Source: an uncultured Sphingomonas sp.
GTDB lineage: Bacteria; Pseudomonadota; Alphaproteobacteria; Sphingomonadales; Sphingomonadaceae
Assembly: GCF_913774285.1 (NCBI RefSeq)
Contig: NZ_CAJYHX010000001.1
Location: 1-64,000, forward strand
Length of the DNA: 64,000 bases
Reading direction: 5' to 3'
Below the pieces are notes generated by a model. The model did no database searches, had not been told where the DNA came from, and saw nothing but the letters and a program-made list of their open reading frames with translations. Position numbers and translations under genes: made by a program. Positions 37,427 through 47,109 of this stretch are shown piece after piece; position 1 is the first letter of the stretch; each line of letters begins with the position of its first letter.

Positions 37427-39373
37427 ATGGCTACTGCCCCTGCCCGCGCGCCGCTTGAACTCACGCTGCGCGGCGTGCTGCTCGGCGGCGCGATCACGCT
37501 GCTGTTCACCGCCGCCAATGTCTATCTCGGCCTCAAGATCGGCCTCACCTTCGCCACCTCGATCCCCGCCGCGGTGATCTCGATGGCGATCCTGCGCTTC
37601 TTTCCCGGTTCGACGATCCTCGAAAACAATATCGTCCAGACCGTCGCCAGCGCAGCGGGGACGCTGGCGGCGATCATCTTCGTGCTGCCGGGCCTGGTGA
37701 TGATCGGCTGGTGGAACGGCTTCCCCTATGTCGAGACCGCCGCGATCACGATGTTCGGCGGCATCCTCGGCGTGATGTTCTCGGTGCCGCTGCGCCGCGC
37801 GCTCGTCGTCGACTCGCCCGACCTCCCTTATCCCGAAGGCCGCGCCGCCGCCGAAGTGCTGCAGGTCGGCGCCGGCAGCCGCGAGGGCGCGGAGGAAAGC
37901 GCGCGCGGGCTCAAGGTGATCGTGGTCAACGCGCTCGCCTCGGCGGGCTTCGCGCTGGTCACGCGGATGAAGCTGGCGGCCGAGGAAGGCGCGGTGTTCT
38001 TCAAGGCGGGCGCGGGCTCGACCGGGATCATCGGCGGGCTGCAGTTCGCGTTGATCGGCGCGGGGCATTTGATCGGCCTCACCGTCGGCATCGCCATCCT
38101 GGTCGGCGTGGCGATCGGCTGGTGGATCGCGCTGCCGATCCTCAGCGCCGGCATGCCCGGCGCGGCGGAGGCGGTGGCCAACACCGTGTTCCGCAGCGAC
38201 GTGCGCTTCCTCGGCGCGGGCACGATCGGCATGGCGGCGATCTGGACGCTGCTCAAGATCATCGGCCCGGTGATCGGCGGCATTCGCTCCTCGCTCGCCG
38301 CCTCGGCCGCCGCGCGGAGCGGCGCGGAGGTGGCGATCGGCGAACGCGACCTGCCGATCGGGATCGTTGCCGTGGTAACGCTCGGCATGTTGCTGCCGAT
38401 CGGCTGGCTGCTGTGGAGCGTGCTGGCGAGCGGGCCGCTCTCCGCCTCGGCGGGGCTGCTGGTGGCGGGGTCGCTGGTGTTCGTGCTGGTCGTCGGGCTC
38501 GTGATCGCTTCGGTGTGCGGATACATGGCGGGCCTGATCGGCGCGTCGAACAGCCCGGTTTCGGGGATCGGCATCCTGTCGGTCGTCGCTGCCTCGCTGA
38601 TGCTGGTCGGCATGTTCGGGCGCAACCTCGATCCGGGCACGACCCAGGCCCTGATTGCCTATGCGCTGATCGTCACCGGCATCGTGTTCGGCGTGGCGAC
38701 CATCTCCAACGACAATCTCCAGGACCTCAAGACCGGCCAGCTGGTCGGCGCCACGCCGTGGAAGCAGCAGGTCGCGCTGATCTTCGGCGTGATCTTCGGC
38801 AGCCTCGTCATCCCGCCGGTGCTGAGCGTGCTCAACGCCTCGTTTGGCTTTGCCGGCGTGCCGGGTGCCAGCGCCGATGCGCTGCCCGCCCCACAGGCGG
38901 CGCTGATCTCGTCGCTCGCCAAGGGCGTGCTGGGCGGGGACCTACGCTGGGACCTGATCGGGATCGGTGCGCTGATCGGCGCGGGCGTGATCCTGCTGGA
39001 CGAGCTGCTGGCCCGCACCACCAGGTTCCGCCTGCCGCCGCTGGCGGTGGGCCTCGGCATCTATCTGCCGATGGGCGTGACGTTGACCGTGGTAGTCGGC
39101 GCGGTGATCGGCTGGTTCTACGACCGCGCCGCCGAGCGCGCCCGCGACCCCGAGTTCGTCAAGCGGATGGGCGTGCTGATGGCGACGGGCATGATCGTCG
39201 GCGACAGCCTGTTCGGGGTGTTCTACGCCGGCGTGGTGTACGAGACGGGGAGCGAGTCCCCGCTGGCGCTGGTGGGGCCTGGGTTCGCGGGTGTGGCGCT
39301 GGCAGGGGGCACGGCGCTGTTCTTGGCGATCACGGCGGGGCTGTATCTCTACACGCGGCGACAGGCGCGGTGA
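37427..39373 (+). CDS. OPT-family oligopeptide transporter
   Basis: Proton-coupled importer of the OPT family, 648 residues with about 15-16 hydrophobic segments. Typical features: ELTLRGVLLGGAITLLFTAANVYLGLKIGLTFATSIPAAVISM at the N-terminus, NNIVQTVASAAGTLAA, PDLPYPEGRAAAEVL, NSPVSGIGILSV and NDNLQDLKTGQLVGATPWKQQ. Substrates in the family include di-/tripeptides and metal chelates; none can be assigned here. It starts 155 bases after the HerA-like gene; a dispersed repeat follows the stop. Confidence 0.93.
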   Translation: MATAPARAPLELTLRGVLLGGAITLLFTAANVYLGLKIGLTFATSIPAAVISMAILRFFPGSTILENNIVQTVASAAGTLAAIIFVLPGLVMIGWWNGFPYVETAAITMFGGILGVMFSVPLRRALVVDSPDLPYPEGRAAAEVLQVGAGSREGAEESARGLKVIVVNALASAGFALVTRMKLAAEEGAVFFKAGAGSTGIIGGLQFALIGAGHLIGLTVGIAILVGVAIGWWIALPILSAGMPGAAEAVANTVFRSDVRFLGAGTIGMAAIWTLLKIIGPVIGGIRSSLAASAAARSGAEVAIGERDLPIGIVAVVTLGMLLPIGWLLWSVLASGPLSASAGLLVAGSLVFVLVVGLVIASVCGYMAGLIGASNSPVSGIGILSVVAASLMLVGMFGRNLDPGTTQALIAYALIVTGIVFGVATISNDNLQDLKTGQLVGATPWKQQVALIFGVIFGSLVIPPVLSVLNASFGFAGVPGASADALPAPQAALISSLAKGVLGGDLRWDLIGIGALIGAGVILLDELLARTTRFRLPPLAVGLGIYLPMGVTLTVVVGAVIGWFYDRAAERARDPEFVKRMGVLMATGMIVGDSLFGVFYAGVVYETGSESPLALVGPGFAGVALAGGTALFLAITAGLYLYTRRQAR

Positions 39374-39379
39374 TTCTCT

Positions 39380-39519
39380 GATCCTCCCCTGTAAGGGGAG
39401 GTGGCGCGCGCAGCGCGACGGAGGGGTGTCAGCGCTGAAATGGCGCCAGCCGCTTGGACGGGGACACCCCTCCACCACCGCCTGCGGCGGCGGTCCCCCT
39501 CCCCCTCCGGGAGAGGATC
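39380..39519. repeat. Palindromic intergenic element, type B
   Basis: A 140-bp imperfect inverted repeat filling the convergent gap. The outer ends GATCCTCCC and GGGAGAGGATC pair; GGAGGGGTGTC at 39420-39430 is the exact reverse complement of 39463-39473; a CCTCCCC/GGGGAGG hairpin sits in the left arm. Its sequence differs from elements A and C, so it is a second repeat type. Confidence 0.65.
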
Positions 39520-39527
39520 TTTAAGCC

Positions 39528-40961
39528 TCACCCGGCCAGCAGCTCGCCGATCTTGCCGGCCTGGATCGCCGCGAATGCAGCGCCGAGCGCCTCGCGATAC
39601 CGCGCATCCTCAGCCACCCTTGCCGGGAACACCTGCCGCAGCGCAAGGATCGCCTCCACCGGCGCCGCATCGGTCGCCGCCGCCGCCAGCACATCCGCCA
39701 GCGGGTCGGTGATCTTCTCGCCGGCCTTCGCCTTCGCCGCGAGGAACACGATCCACGCCGCCACCGGCATCGCCAGCCGCTCCACCGGCCGCCCGGCATC
39801 GAGCGCCGCCGCCGTCGTATCCAGCAGGCGATAGGGCAGCTTTTGCGACCCGTCCCAGGCGATCTGCGCCAGCAAATGCCGGATCGCCGGGTTGCGGAAG
39901 CGGTCCAGCACCGCGTCGACATAGCCCGGCAAATCCAGCCCATCGACCGGCCCCAGCGACGCCGCGATGTCCTGATGCGCCAGCCGCGTCACGAAGCCGC
40001 CGAGCACCCCGTCCGACATCGCCTCGAACACCGTCTCATGGCCGAGCACCAGCCCGATATAGGCGAGGCTCGAATGGCTGCCGTTGAGGATGCGCAGCTT
40101 GGCCTGCTCATAGCCGCGCACGTCATTGGTCAGCGTGACGCCCGCCGCAGCGAGGTCCGGGCCGTCGGCCATGTCGAAGCGCTGCAGCACCCATTGGGTG
40201 AAGGATTCGCGCTGCACCGCCGCCTTGTCCTCGACGCCGAGTTCGTCCGCCACCTTGCCGAGGAACGCCGCGTCACTGGCAGGCGTGATCGAATCGACCA
40301 TCGAATCCGGAAACGCCACCTCCGCCGCGATCCAGTCGGCCAGGCCCGAATCCCATTCGCGGGCCAGCGCCACGCAAGCGGCGCGGAGCTTGCCGCCATT
40401 GCCGGTCATGTTGTCGCAGCAGAGCATCGCAAAGGGCGCCACGCCCGCCGCGCGGCGATCGGCAAGGCCGGTGACGATCCAGCCGATCACGCTGGCCGGC
40501 TCTTCCGGGCGCGTGCGATCATGGACGATGTCGGGATGATTCATGTCGAGCGTGCCGTCGCCGCCCAGGCAATAGCCCTTCTCGGTCACCGTGCTGGTGG
40601 CGATGCGGACCTCCGGGCTGGCGAGCAGCGCGCGCAGGCGGGCGCCTTCACCCGGGCCGATTGCATCCGAGTGCGCCGCGATGATGCGGGTGGAGGGTTC
40701 ACGGTCAATCACCGCCAGCGTGTAGAGCCCGTCCTGTGCCTTCAGCGCGTCGGTGGTGGTGCCGCTGCGCAGCGACACCGCGGCAATGCCCCAGCGCGGA
40801 TCGCTGTCAAGCACCTTATCGATGAAGGCCGCCTGGTGGGCGCGGTGGAACGCGCCGGGGCCGAAATGGACGATGCCGGTGCGGATCGCGGCCAGGTCGT
40901 GGCCGGGGCGGAGGATGCCGGCAGGAAGGCCGGCCAGCGTCGCGCGCGAGAGCGTGGTCAT
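39528..40961 (-). CDS. Mannitol dehydrogenase/fructuronate reductase family protein (UxuB-like)
   Basis: NAD-dependent polyol/uronate oxidoreductase of about 477 residues. N-terminal Rossmann domain: IVHFGPGAFHRAHQAAFIDKVL, then TSTVTEKGYC and MLCCDNMTGNGGKLRAA. The C-terminal catalytic domain has FPDSMVDSITPA, DVRGYEQAKLRILNGSHSSLAYIG (catalytic Lys) and the late DGSQKLPYRLLD. Candidates are mannonate, mannitol, arabinitol or tagaturonate oxidation; no uxuA/uxaC gene is near to choose between them. I use ATG 40961; an earlier start at 40997 would overlap the upstream gene. Follows the retropepsin-like gene by 32 bases. Confidence 0.88.
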   Translation of the reverse strand: MTTLSRATLAGLPAGILRPGHDLAAIRTGIVHFGPGAFHRAHQAAFIDKVLDSDPRWGIAAVSLRSGTTTDALKAQDGLYTLAVIDREPSTRIIAAHSDAIGPGEGARLRALLASPEVRIATSTVTEKGYCLGGDGTLDMNHPDIVHDRTRPEEPASVIGWIVTGLADRRAAGVAPFAMLCCDNMTGNGGKLRAACVALAREWDSGLADWIAAEVAFPDSMVDSITPASDAAFLGKVADELGVEDKAAVQRESFTQWVLQRFDMADGPDLAAAGVTLTNDVRGYEQAKLRILNGSHSSLAYIGLVLGHETVFEAMSDGVLGGFVTRLAHQDIAASLGPVDGLDLPGYVDAVLDRFRNPAIRHLLAQIAWDGSQKLPYRLLDTTAAALDAGRPVERLAMPVAAWIVFLAAKAKAGEKITDPLADVLAAAATDAAPVEAILALRQVFPARVAEDARYREALGAAFAAIQAGKIGELLAG

Positions 40962-40993
40962 ATGGTCAGGCCAATCAGACCCGACGGGTAAAG

Positions 40994-41998
40994 TCAATCG
41001 CGCGCGGGGTTGCGCAAGCCGGGCGGCAGCAGCGGCGCTTCGAAATTGGCGCGCTTGTCCCGCGTGCCGCGCGGCAGGAAGAAGCGCACCCGCCGGTTGG
41101 GAAAGTCGATCTCGACGCGGCGGAAACTCCGCATTGCGTCCATGCCGAGCATGATCGCCGGCCGCCTGGTGAGCCCGAAACGCTTGAACGGCTCGGCCTC
41201 GGCAAAGGCGACCGGCAGCGCATCGAATGCGACGTTGCTCACCCGCATGTCCGGCACATGGCCATATTGTGCCAGCGTCTTCCCGCCATCGACGCTGGTC
41301 AGCTCGATCGTCTGCAGCACGCCCACGCTCTTGCCCACCTTCCGGCGCAGCGCCTCATTGCCCATCGTCACCTGCGAGCCGGTATCGAGCACCACCTGCA
41401 CGCGGGCATTGCCATAATAGGCATCGGTGACGATCAGCTGGCCGAACTGGTCCTTCGCCGAGACGATGATCTCGTCCGGATCGTGCTTCTCGTTCCGCTT
41501 GCGCTTGACGCTGGGGCGCACCGCCATGGTCGCGGTATCGAAGTCGATCGTCACCTCGTGATCGCGCAGCGTGTCGATGCCGAGCAGCCCGGCGGCGCCG
41601 ATATTGGCGGCATCGAAGGCAGGCGCGACGATCTGGTGCGCGGTGCCGATCGATTCGATCTTGAGATCCGGCACGATCACGGTGGTGGCGAGGCTGCGCC
41701 CGGTCATCGAGGTGACGTGCACCGACGCACCCGCGGCGAGCCCGAGTCGCGCCGCCAGCTCGCGCGACACCACCGTGCGCTCGGCGCCGGTATCGATGAT
41801 GAAGTTGTACGGGCCCTGCTGGGTGATCGCCACCGGCACGGTGAGCCGCGCATTGGTCTCGCCGAGCGCCAGCTGGATCGCGTCGGGCTGGCCGGCGGCG
41901 GGTGCCGTTTCCGGGTCCGTACGCACGCCGAGAGGCCCGCTCGCCAGCAAGCCGAGCGGCAGGGCCCAAAGGACAAGCGAGGACGAGACTCCGAACAT
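40994..41998 (-). CDS. Retropepsin-like aspartic protease, exported
   Basis: 334 residues with two copies of the retroviral-type aspartyl protease motif: FIIDTGAERTVVS in the first half and VVLDTGSQVTMGN in the second, each followed by a hydrophobic GLLGID- or IMLGMD-like flap/core segment. A hydrophobic N-terminus (LVLWALPLGLLASG) suggests export or anchoring. Two DTG/DTGS sites on one chain could make a pepsin-like intramolecular dimer. Substrate unknown. Lies 53 bases downstream of the helicase gene on the same strand. Confidence 0.85.
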   Translation of the reverse strand: MFGVSSSLVLWALPLGLLASGPLGVRTDPETAPAAGQPDAIQLALGETNARLTVPVAITQQGPYNFIIDTGAERTVVSRELAARLGLAAGASVHVTSMTGRSLATTVIVPDLKIESIGTAHQIVAPAFDAANIGAAGLLGIDTLRDHEVTIDFDTATMAVRPSVKRKRNEKHDPDEIIVSAKDQFGQLIVTDAYYGNARVQVVLDTGSQVTMGNEALRRKVGKSVGVLQTIELTSVDGGKTLAQYGHVPDMRVSNVAFDALPVAFAEAEPFKRFGLTRRPAIMLGMDAMRSFRRVEIDFPNRRVRFFLPRGTRDKRANFEAPLLPPGLRNPARD

Positions 41999-42051
41999 TG
42001 CGCGAAAATATGCCTGTCCATGTTGCGCAGCAATCCCGCAAAAGAACGGGG

Positions 42052-44463
42052 TCAGTCGAGCCGCATCGCCTCGGCAGCAATAGCCTCCGCTTCTTCGAGC
42101 AGCGCATCTTCGGTGGTGCCTTGCGCGACCGACTCCCGACCAATCATGATCAGCACCGGAACGGCCATCGGGCTCACCCGCTCCAGGTCTACATGGAGCA
42201 TCCGCGCGCGCGCCTCGTCGAGCAGCCGCGCGAGTCGACCGACATCGGTCATCTTGGCGCGCGCATCTTCCCAGGCGGCGCGCAGCAGCAGGTGGTCGGG
42301 CTCGTATCTGCGCAGCACGTCGTAGATCAGGTCGGTCGAGAAGGTGACCTGCCGCCCGGTCTTCTTCTTGCCGGGATGCTGGCGCTCGACCAGCCCGCCG
42401 ATGATCGCCACTTCGCGAAAGGCGCGCTTGAGCAGCGCCGAGCCCTGCACCCAGTCGACGAACTCATGTTCGAGGATGTCGGGCGAGAAGAGCGGGCGCG
42501 GATCGACGATCTTCTCCAGCCCGTATACCGCCAGCGCATAGTCGTTGGCGACGAAGCCGAGCGGCTTGAGCCCCATCGCCTCCATCCGCCGCGTGACCAG
42601 CATGCCCAGCGACTGGTGCGCGTTCCAGCCTTCGAAGCTGTAGATGACGAGATGGTAGCGGCCTTCGTGCGGGAAGGTTTCGACCAGCAGCTGGCCCGGT
42701 GCTGGCAAGGTCGAGCGCCGGTCCTGTGTCTCCAGCCATTCGCGCACGTCCGCCGGGAAGCGGGTCCACTGGCTGCGATCGAACAGGAAGGTTCGCACGC
42801 GGTCGGCAAGGTTGGCGGTGATCGCCAGCCGCGCGCCCATATAGCTCGGCACCCGCGCCTGCTTGGCGGTGGCGCGGACGATCAGGTCGGTCGCCTCGAC
42901 CCGCTCCACTTCCAGTGCGAGGCCGCCGAAGAAGAAGGTGTCGCCCGGCGAAAGCGAGGCGGCGAACCCCTCCTCCACCTTGCCCAGCCGCTTGCCGTTC
43001 TTGAACCGCACCTCCAGCATCGGCGATTCGACGATAATGCCCGCGTTGAGCCGATGCTGCGCAATGAAATTGGGCTGGGTGACCCGCCAGACGCCGTCCT
43101 TGCCTTGGGTCAGCCGCTTGAACTTATCATAGGCGCGCAAGCTGTAGCCGCCATCGGCGATGAAATTCAGGACGCGGTCGAACACCTCCTCGGTCAGCGC
43201 CGAATAGGGCAATGCTGCACGTACTTCCTGCAGCATATCCGCGGCGCGGAAGGGCGCGGCGCAGGCGCAGCCCATCACATGCTGGGCGAGCACGTCGAGC
43301 GCGCCGGGACGGAAGATGTCGGGATCGAGCTCGCCCGCCTCGACCGCATCGAGCGCCGCGCGTGCCTCGAGATATTCGAAGCGATTGCCGGGGATCAGCA
43401 CCGCCTCGCTTGCCTCGTCGAGCCGGTGGTTGGCGCGGCCGATCCGCTGGAGCAGCCGCGACGAGCCTTTGGGCGCCCCCATCTGGATCACGCAGTCGAC
43501 ATCGCCCCAGTCGACCCCAAGGTCGAGGCTGGCGGTGGCGACCAGCGCGCGCAGCCGCCCGTCGGCCATCGCCTGCTCGGCCTTTTGCCGCGCCTCCAGG
43601 CTGAGGCTGCCATGGTGCACGCCGATCGGCAGCTTGAGCTCGTTGACCTTCCACAGCTGCTGGAAGACGAGTTCGGCCAGGCCCCGGGTGTTGCAGAAGA
43701 CGATCGTCGTCTTGTGCGTCTCGATCTCGGCCATCACCTGCGGGATGGCATAGATGCCCGAATGCCCGGCCCAGGGCACGCGGCCTTCGGGGAGCAGGAT
43801 CGCAATGTCCGGATCGGCGCCCTTTTCGCCCTGCACCAGCGTCACCGCATCGATGTCGCCATAGGGGGCGAGCCAGGCGCGATAGCCGTCGGGATCGGCG
43901 ACCGTCGCGGACAGGCCGACGCGGCGGAACCCCGGCGCCAGCCGCTCCAGCCGGGCGAGCGCCAGCGCCAGCAGGTCGCCGCGCTTGCTGGTGGCGAAGG
44001 CGTGGATCTCGTCGATCACCACCGTCTTCAGCCCGGCGAACATCGTCAGGCTGTCCTCATAGGAGAGCAGCAGGCTGAGCGATTCGGGCGTGGTCATCAG
44101 CACCTGCGGCGGGCGGGCGCGCTGGCGGACCTTCTTCTCGTGCGGGGTGTCGCCGGTGCGCGTCTCGACGCGGATCGGCAGCCCCATCTGCTCGATCGGG
44201 GTGAGCAGGTTGCGCTGGACGTCCACCGCCAGCGCCTTGAGCGGCGAAATGTATAGCGTGTGCAGCCCCTCGACCGGCGCCTCGATCAGATCCGCGAGCG
44301 TCGGCAGGAAGCCGGAGAGCGTCTTGCCCGCCCCCGTCGGTGCGACGAGCAGCGCATGCCGCCCCGCCCGGGCGGCCGCGAGCATGTCCCACTGGTGCCG
44401 CCGCGGCGCCCATCCGCGCGCGGTGAACCAGTCGGCCAGAGGTGCGGGGAGATCGGCGGGCAC
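42052..44463 (-). CDS. Lhr-core type DEXH-box helicase (ligase-associated family)
   Basis: ATP-dependent 3'-5' helicase of about 803 residues, the length of bacterial Lhr-core proteins in ligase-associated DNA repair modules. Walker A APTGAGKT (K47), PLKALAVDVQRNLLTPI, TTPESLSLLL, DEIHAF, SATVADP, then domain 2 with FCNTRGLAELVFQQLW, TASLDLGVDWGDVD and LLQRIGRANHR. The winged-helix and Lhr-specific domain (SPGDTFFFGGLALEVERVE; HQSLGMLVTRRME) follow. Start GTG 44463 has AGGG upstream; the frame continues upstream through non-coding and antisense sequence. The usual ligase, exonuclease and PdeM neighbours are absent. Confidence 0.92.
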   Translation of the reverse strand: MPADLPAPLADWFTARGWAPRRHQWDMLAAARAGRHALLVAPTGAGKTLSGFLPTLADLIEAPVEGLHTLYISPLKALAVDVQRNLLTPIEQMGLPIRVETRTGDTPHEKKVRQRARPPQVLMTTPESLSLLLSYEDSLTMFAGLKTVVIDEIHAFATSKRGDLLALALARLERLAPGFRRVGLSATVADPDGYRAWLAPYGDIDAVTLVQGEKGADPDIAILLPEGRVPWAGHSGIYAIPQVMAEIETHKTTIVFCNTRGLAELVFQQLWKVNELKLPIGVHHGSLSLEARQKAEQAMADGRLRALVATASLDLGVDWGDVDCVIQMGAPKGSSRLLQRIGRANHRLDEASEAVLIPGNRFEYLEARAALDAVEAGELDPDIFRPGALDVLAQHVMGCACAAPFRAADMLQEVRAALPYSALTEEVFDRVLNFIADGGYSLRAYDKFKRLTQGKDGVWRVTQPNFIAQHRLNAGIIVESPMLEVRFKNGKRLGKVEEGFAASLSPGDTFFFGGLALEVERVEATDLIVRATAKQARVPSYMGARLAITANLADRVRTFLFDRSQWTRFPADVREWLETQDRRSTLPAPGQLLVETFPHEGRYHLVIYSFEGWNAHQSLGMLVTRRMEAMGLKPLGFVANDYALAVYGLEKIVDPRPLFSPDILEHEFVDWVQGSALLKRAFREVAIIGGLVERQHPGKKKTGRQVTFSTDLIYDVLRRYEPDHLLLRAAWEDARAKMTDVGRLARLLDEARARMLHVDLERVSPMAVPVLIMIGRESVAQGTTEDALLEEAEAIAAEAMRLD

Positions 44464-44559
44464 GAGCCCTATGTAGGGAGCGCGGAAGCGTCTGTGGAGG
44501 CGCTTCCCTTCTCCCCTTTCCCATGCTCCATTGCGCGCAGGGCAAATGGGGAAAACCGG

Positions 44560-45963
44560 ATGAAGATGCTTCTCGCCACCGCCGCGCTCGCCGTCGCGAT
44601 CGCCGCACCCGCCGCTGCGCAGACGCGGCCCGATCAGGCCAAGTTCTTCGACCTCTACAAGGAACTGGTCGAGACCAACACCGTGGTGAATGTCGGCAGT
44701 TGCACCCAGGCAGCCGAGCAGATTGCCGCGCGGCTGAAAGCTGCCGGGTTCAAGGACGACCAGCTCACCCTGTTCGCCACGCCCGAGCATCCCAGGGACG
44801 GCGGGCTGGTCGCGGTCTATCCGGGCACGTCGAAAAAGGCCAAGCCGATCCTGCTGCTCGCGCATCTCGACGTGGTGGCGGCCAAGCGCGAGGACTGGAC
44901 CCGCGATCCGTTCAAGCTGGTCGAGGAGAATGGCTATTATTACGCCCGCGGCACCGCCGACGACAAGGCGATGGCGGCCACCTGGGCGGACACGCTGATC
45001 CGCTTCCAGCAGGCGGGGTACAAGCCCAAGCGCACCGTGAAGCTGGCGCTCACCTGCGGCGAGGAGACGACCTGGGCGTTCAACGGCGCCGAATGGCTGG
45101 CCAAGAACAAGCGCGACCTGATCGACGCCGAATTCGCGCTCAACGAAGGCGGCGGCGGCAAGTCGGACGGGCATGGCAAGGTGCTCGTCCAGAGCATGCA
45201 GGTCGGCGAGAAGGCGGTGCAGAACTTCCGGCTGGAAACGAGCAACCCCGGCGGCCACAGCTCGATCCCCGTGCCGGACAATGCGATCTACGAACTGGCC
45301 GACGCGCTGGTGAAGATCCGCGCTTATGATTTCCCGCTGGAGCTCTCCGGCACCACCCGCGCCTATTTCGCCAAGGCGGGTGCGGCGCGGAGCGATGCGA
45401 TGGGCAAGGCGATGGTGGCGATCGCCGCCAATCCGGCCGACAAGGGTGCCGAGACGCTGCTCAACACCGATCGCATCTACCATTCGATGCTGCGCACGAC
45501 CTGCGTCGCAACCTTGCTGGAGGGCGGCCACGCCAACAACGCCCTGCCCCAGCGGGCTGCTGCGAACATCAATTGCCGGATCTTCCCCGGGCACAGCAGC
45601 GAAGAAATCCAACAGGCGCTGGCCACGGCGATCGGCGACGCGAAGGTGACGATCACCATGGTCCCGCCGGTGCGGCCGATCGCCAAGTCGCCCGCGCTCG
45701 ATCCGAAGGTGGTGGGCCCGGCCGAGAAGCTGGTCGCCAAATATTTCCCCGGCGTGCCGCTGGTGCCGACCATGTCGACCGGCGCGACCGACGGCATCTT
45801 CCTCGCCGCCGTGGGCATCCCGACCTATGGCGTGCCGGGCGCCTGGGGCGATCCTGACGGCAACGGCGTGCACGGGCTGAACGAGCGGATCGAGGTCCGC
45901 TCGCTCTATACCGGCCGCGACTATTTGTTCGATCTGGTGAAGGCGTATGCCGAGCAGGAGTGA
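44560..45963 (+). CDS. M20-family metallopeptidase, exported
   Basis: Zinc carboxypeptidase/dipeptidase of 467 residues with signal peptide MKMLLATAALAVAIAAPAAAQ. Metal-site motifs: LLLAHLDVVAAKREDWTRDPF (His/Asp), YYARGTADDKAMAA, CGEETTW (Glu pair), FALNEGGGG and the dimer-domain SNPGGHSS; a late GVHGLNERIEV supplies the last His. Start ATG 44560 has GGGGAAA upstream. Periplasmic peptide turnover is the likely role. Convergent with recF, stops three bases apart. Confidence 0.92.
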   Translation: MKMLLATAALAVAIAAPAAAQTRPDQAKFFDLYKELVETNTVVNVGSCTQAAEQIAARLKAAGFKDDQLTLFATPEHPRDGGLVAVYPGTSKKAKPILLLAHLDVVAAKREDWTRDPFKLVEENGYYYARGTADDKAMAATWADTLIRFQQAGYKPKRTVKLALTCGEETTWAFNGAEWLAKNKRDLIDAEFALNEGGGGKSDGHGKVLVQSMQVGEKAVQNFRLETSNPGGHSSIPVPDNAIYELADALVKIRAYDFPLELSGTTRAYFAKAGAARSDAMGKAMVAIAANPADKGAETLLNTDRIYHSMLRTTCVATLLEGGHANNALPQRAAANINCRIFPGHSSEEIQQALATAIGDAKVTITMVPPVRPIAKSPALDPKVVGPAEKLVAKYFPGVPLVPTMSTGATDGIFLAAVGIPTYGVPGAWGDPDGNGVHGLNERIEVRSLYTGRDYLFDLVKAYAEQE

Positions 45964-45966
45964 GGC

Positions 45967-47034
45967 TCAGGCGGGCTCCACCCTGCCGTCTGCTACCCGG
46001 TAGAGGGTGGCGGTGGCGGGGACCGCCTCGAACAGCGCGGGTTCGGTGCCGGTCATCCATACCTGCCCGCGTCCCGCAAGCCGCTCGAACAGCGCCGCGC
46101 GGCGGCCCGGATCGAGATGCGCGGCGACCTCGTCGAGCAGCAGGATCGGCGGGGTACCGACCCGGTCTGCCACCAGCTCGGCATGGGCCAGCACGATGCC
46201 GAGCAGCAGCGCCTTCTGCTCGCCGGTCGAGCAGAGATGCGCGGGCTGGGCCTTGTCGAGATGCATGACCTGCAGGTCGGCGCGGTGCGGGCCGGTGAGG
46301 GTGCGCCCGGCGGCGGCATCGCGGCGGCGGCCCTCGCGCAGCGCGGCGGCGAGCGCGGGGGCGTCGCCCTGCCAGCCCTCCAGCGTCAGCCCGGCACGCG
46401 CAAAGGGCCCCGCGGGCTGGTCGGCCAGACGTGCGCCCAGTGCCGCCACAGCATCGCGGCGGGCGGCGTCGATCGCCGCGCCATGCTCGGCCATCCGCGC
46501 CTCCAGCGCGTCAAGCCAGGCGGGGTCGGGCGGCAGCTCGTCGGCGAGCAGCCGGTTGCGTTCGCGCATCGCCGCTTCATAGCGGGTCGCTTCATGGGCG
46601 TGACGGGGGTTGAGCGCGAGCGTCAGCCGGTCGAGGAAGCGGCGGCGGTCCCCAGGCGCCTCCAGGAACAGCCGGTCCATCGCGGGCGTAAGCCACAACA
46701 CCACCAGCCACTGCGCGAGGCTGGTCGCCGCCGCCGTCGCACCGTTCACACGCACGATCCGCCGCTCGGGCGCGTCGGCGCGGGTGCCGGTGCCGATCTC
46801 GGCCTCGTCGAGCGTAGCCGCGATGCCGAACCCCCCCGCCCCGCCCTGCCGCGCCATCTCGCTCAGCGGCGCGCCGCGCAAGCCCCGGCCGGGGGCGAGC
46901 AGCGAGACGGCCTCCAGGATGTTGGTCTTGCCCGCGCCATTCTCGCCGCTCAGCACGACGAAGTCCGCCCCCGGGGTCAGCAGGGCATCCTCGTGGTTGC
47001 GGAAGTCGGTGAGCAGGAGACGCTTGACGGCCAT
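45967..47034 (-). CDS. recF: DNA replication and repair protein RecF
   Basis: SMC-like ATPase loading RecA at single-strand gaps with RecOR. 355 residues: [14 protein letters not shown] (the conserved RNY-type start), Walker [10 protein letters not shown] (K36), [15 protein letters not shown], signature [20 protein letters not shown] and Walker [13 protein letters not shown]. Start MAVKRLLL at 47034. On the same strand as dnaN but 2.6 kb from it, separated by three genes. Confidence 0.95.
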   Translation of the reverse strand: MAVKRLLLTDFRNHEDALLTPGADFVVLSGENGAGKTNILEAVSLLAPGRGLRGAPLSEMARQGGAGGFGIAATLDEAEIGTGTRADAPERRIVRVNGATAAATSLAQWLVVLWLTPAMDRLFLEAPGDRRRFLDRLTLALNPRHAHEATRYEAAMRERNRLLADELPPDPAWLDALEARMAEHGAAIDAARRDAVAALGARLADQPAGPFARAGLTLEGWQGDAPALAAALREGRRRDAAAGRTLTGPHRADLQVMHLDKAQPAHLCSTGEQKALLLGIVLAHAELVADRVGTPPILLLDEVAAHLDPGRRAALFERLAGRGQVWMTGTEPALFEAVPATATLYRVADGRVEPA

Positions 47035-47109
47035 GAAAGGGGCTGTAGCGCAGCACCTTGCCCACGAACACCGCTTGGCCGATAGATCAGGGCGAAGGGA
47101 TAGAAACAC

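Noticed and set aside
42052..45873. Very long minus-strand frame suggesting a 1273-residue helicase fusion
   Set aside because: The upstream third is antisense to the M20 peptidase; the helicase begins at GTG 44463 with its own ribosome site.
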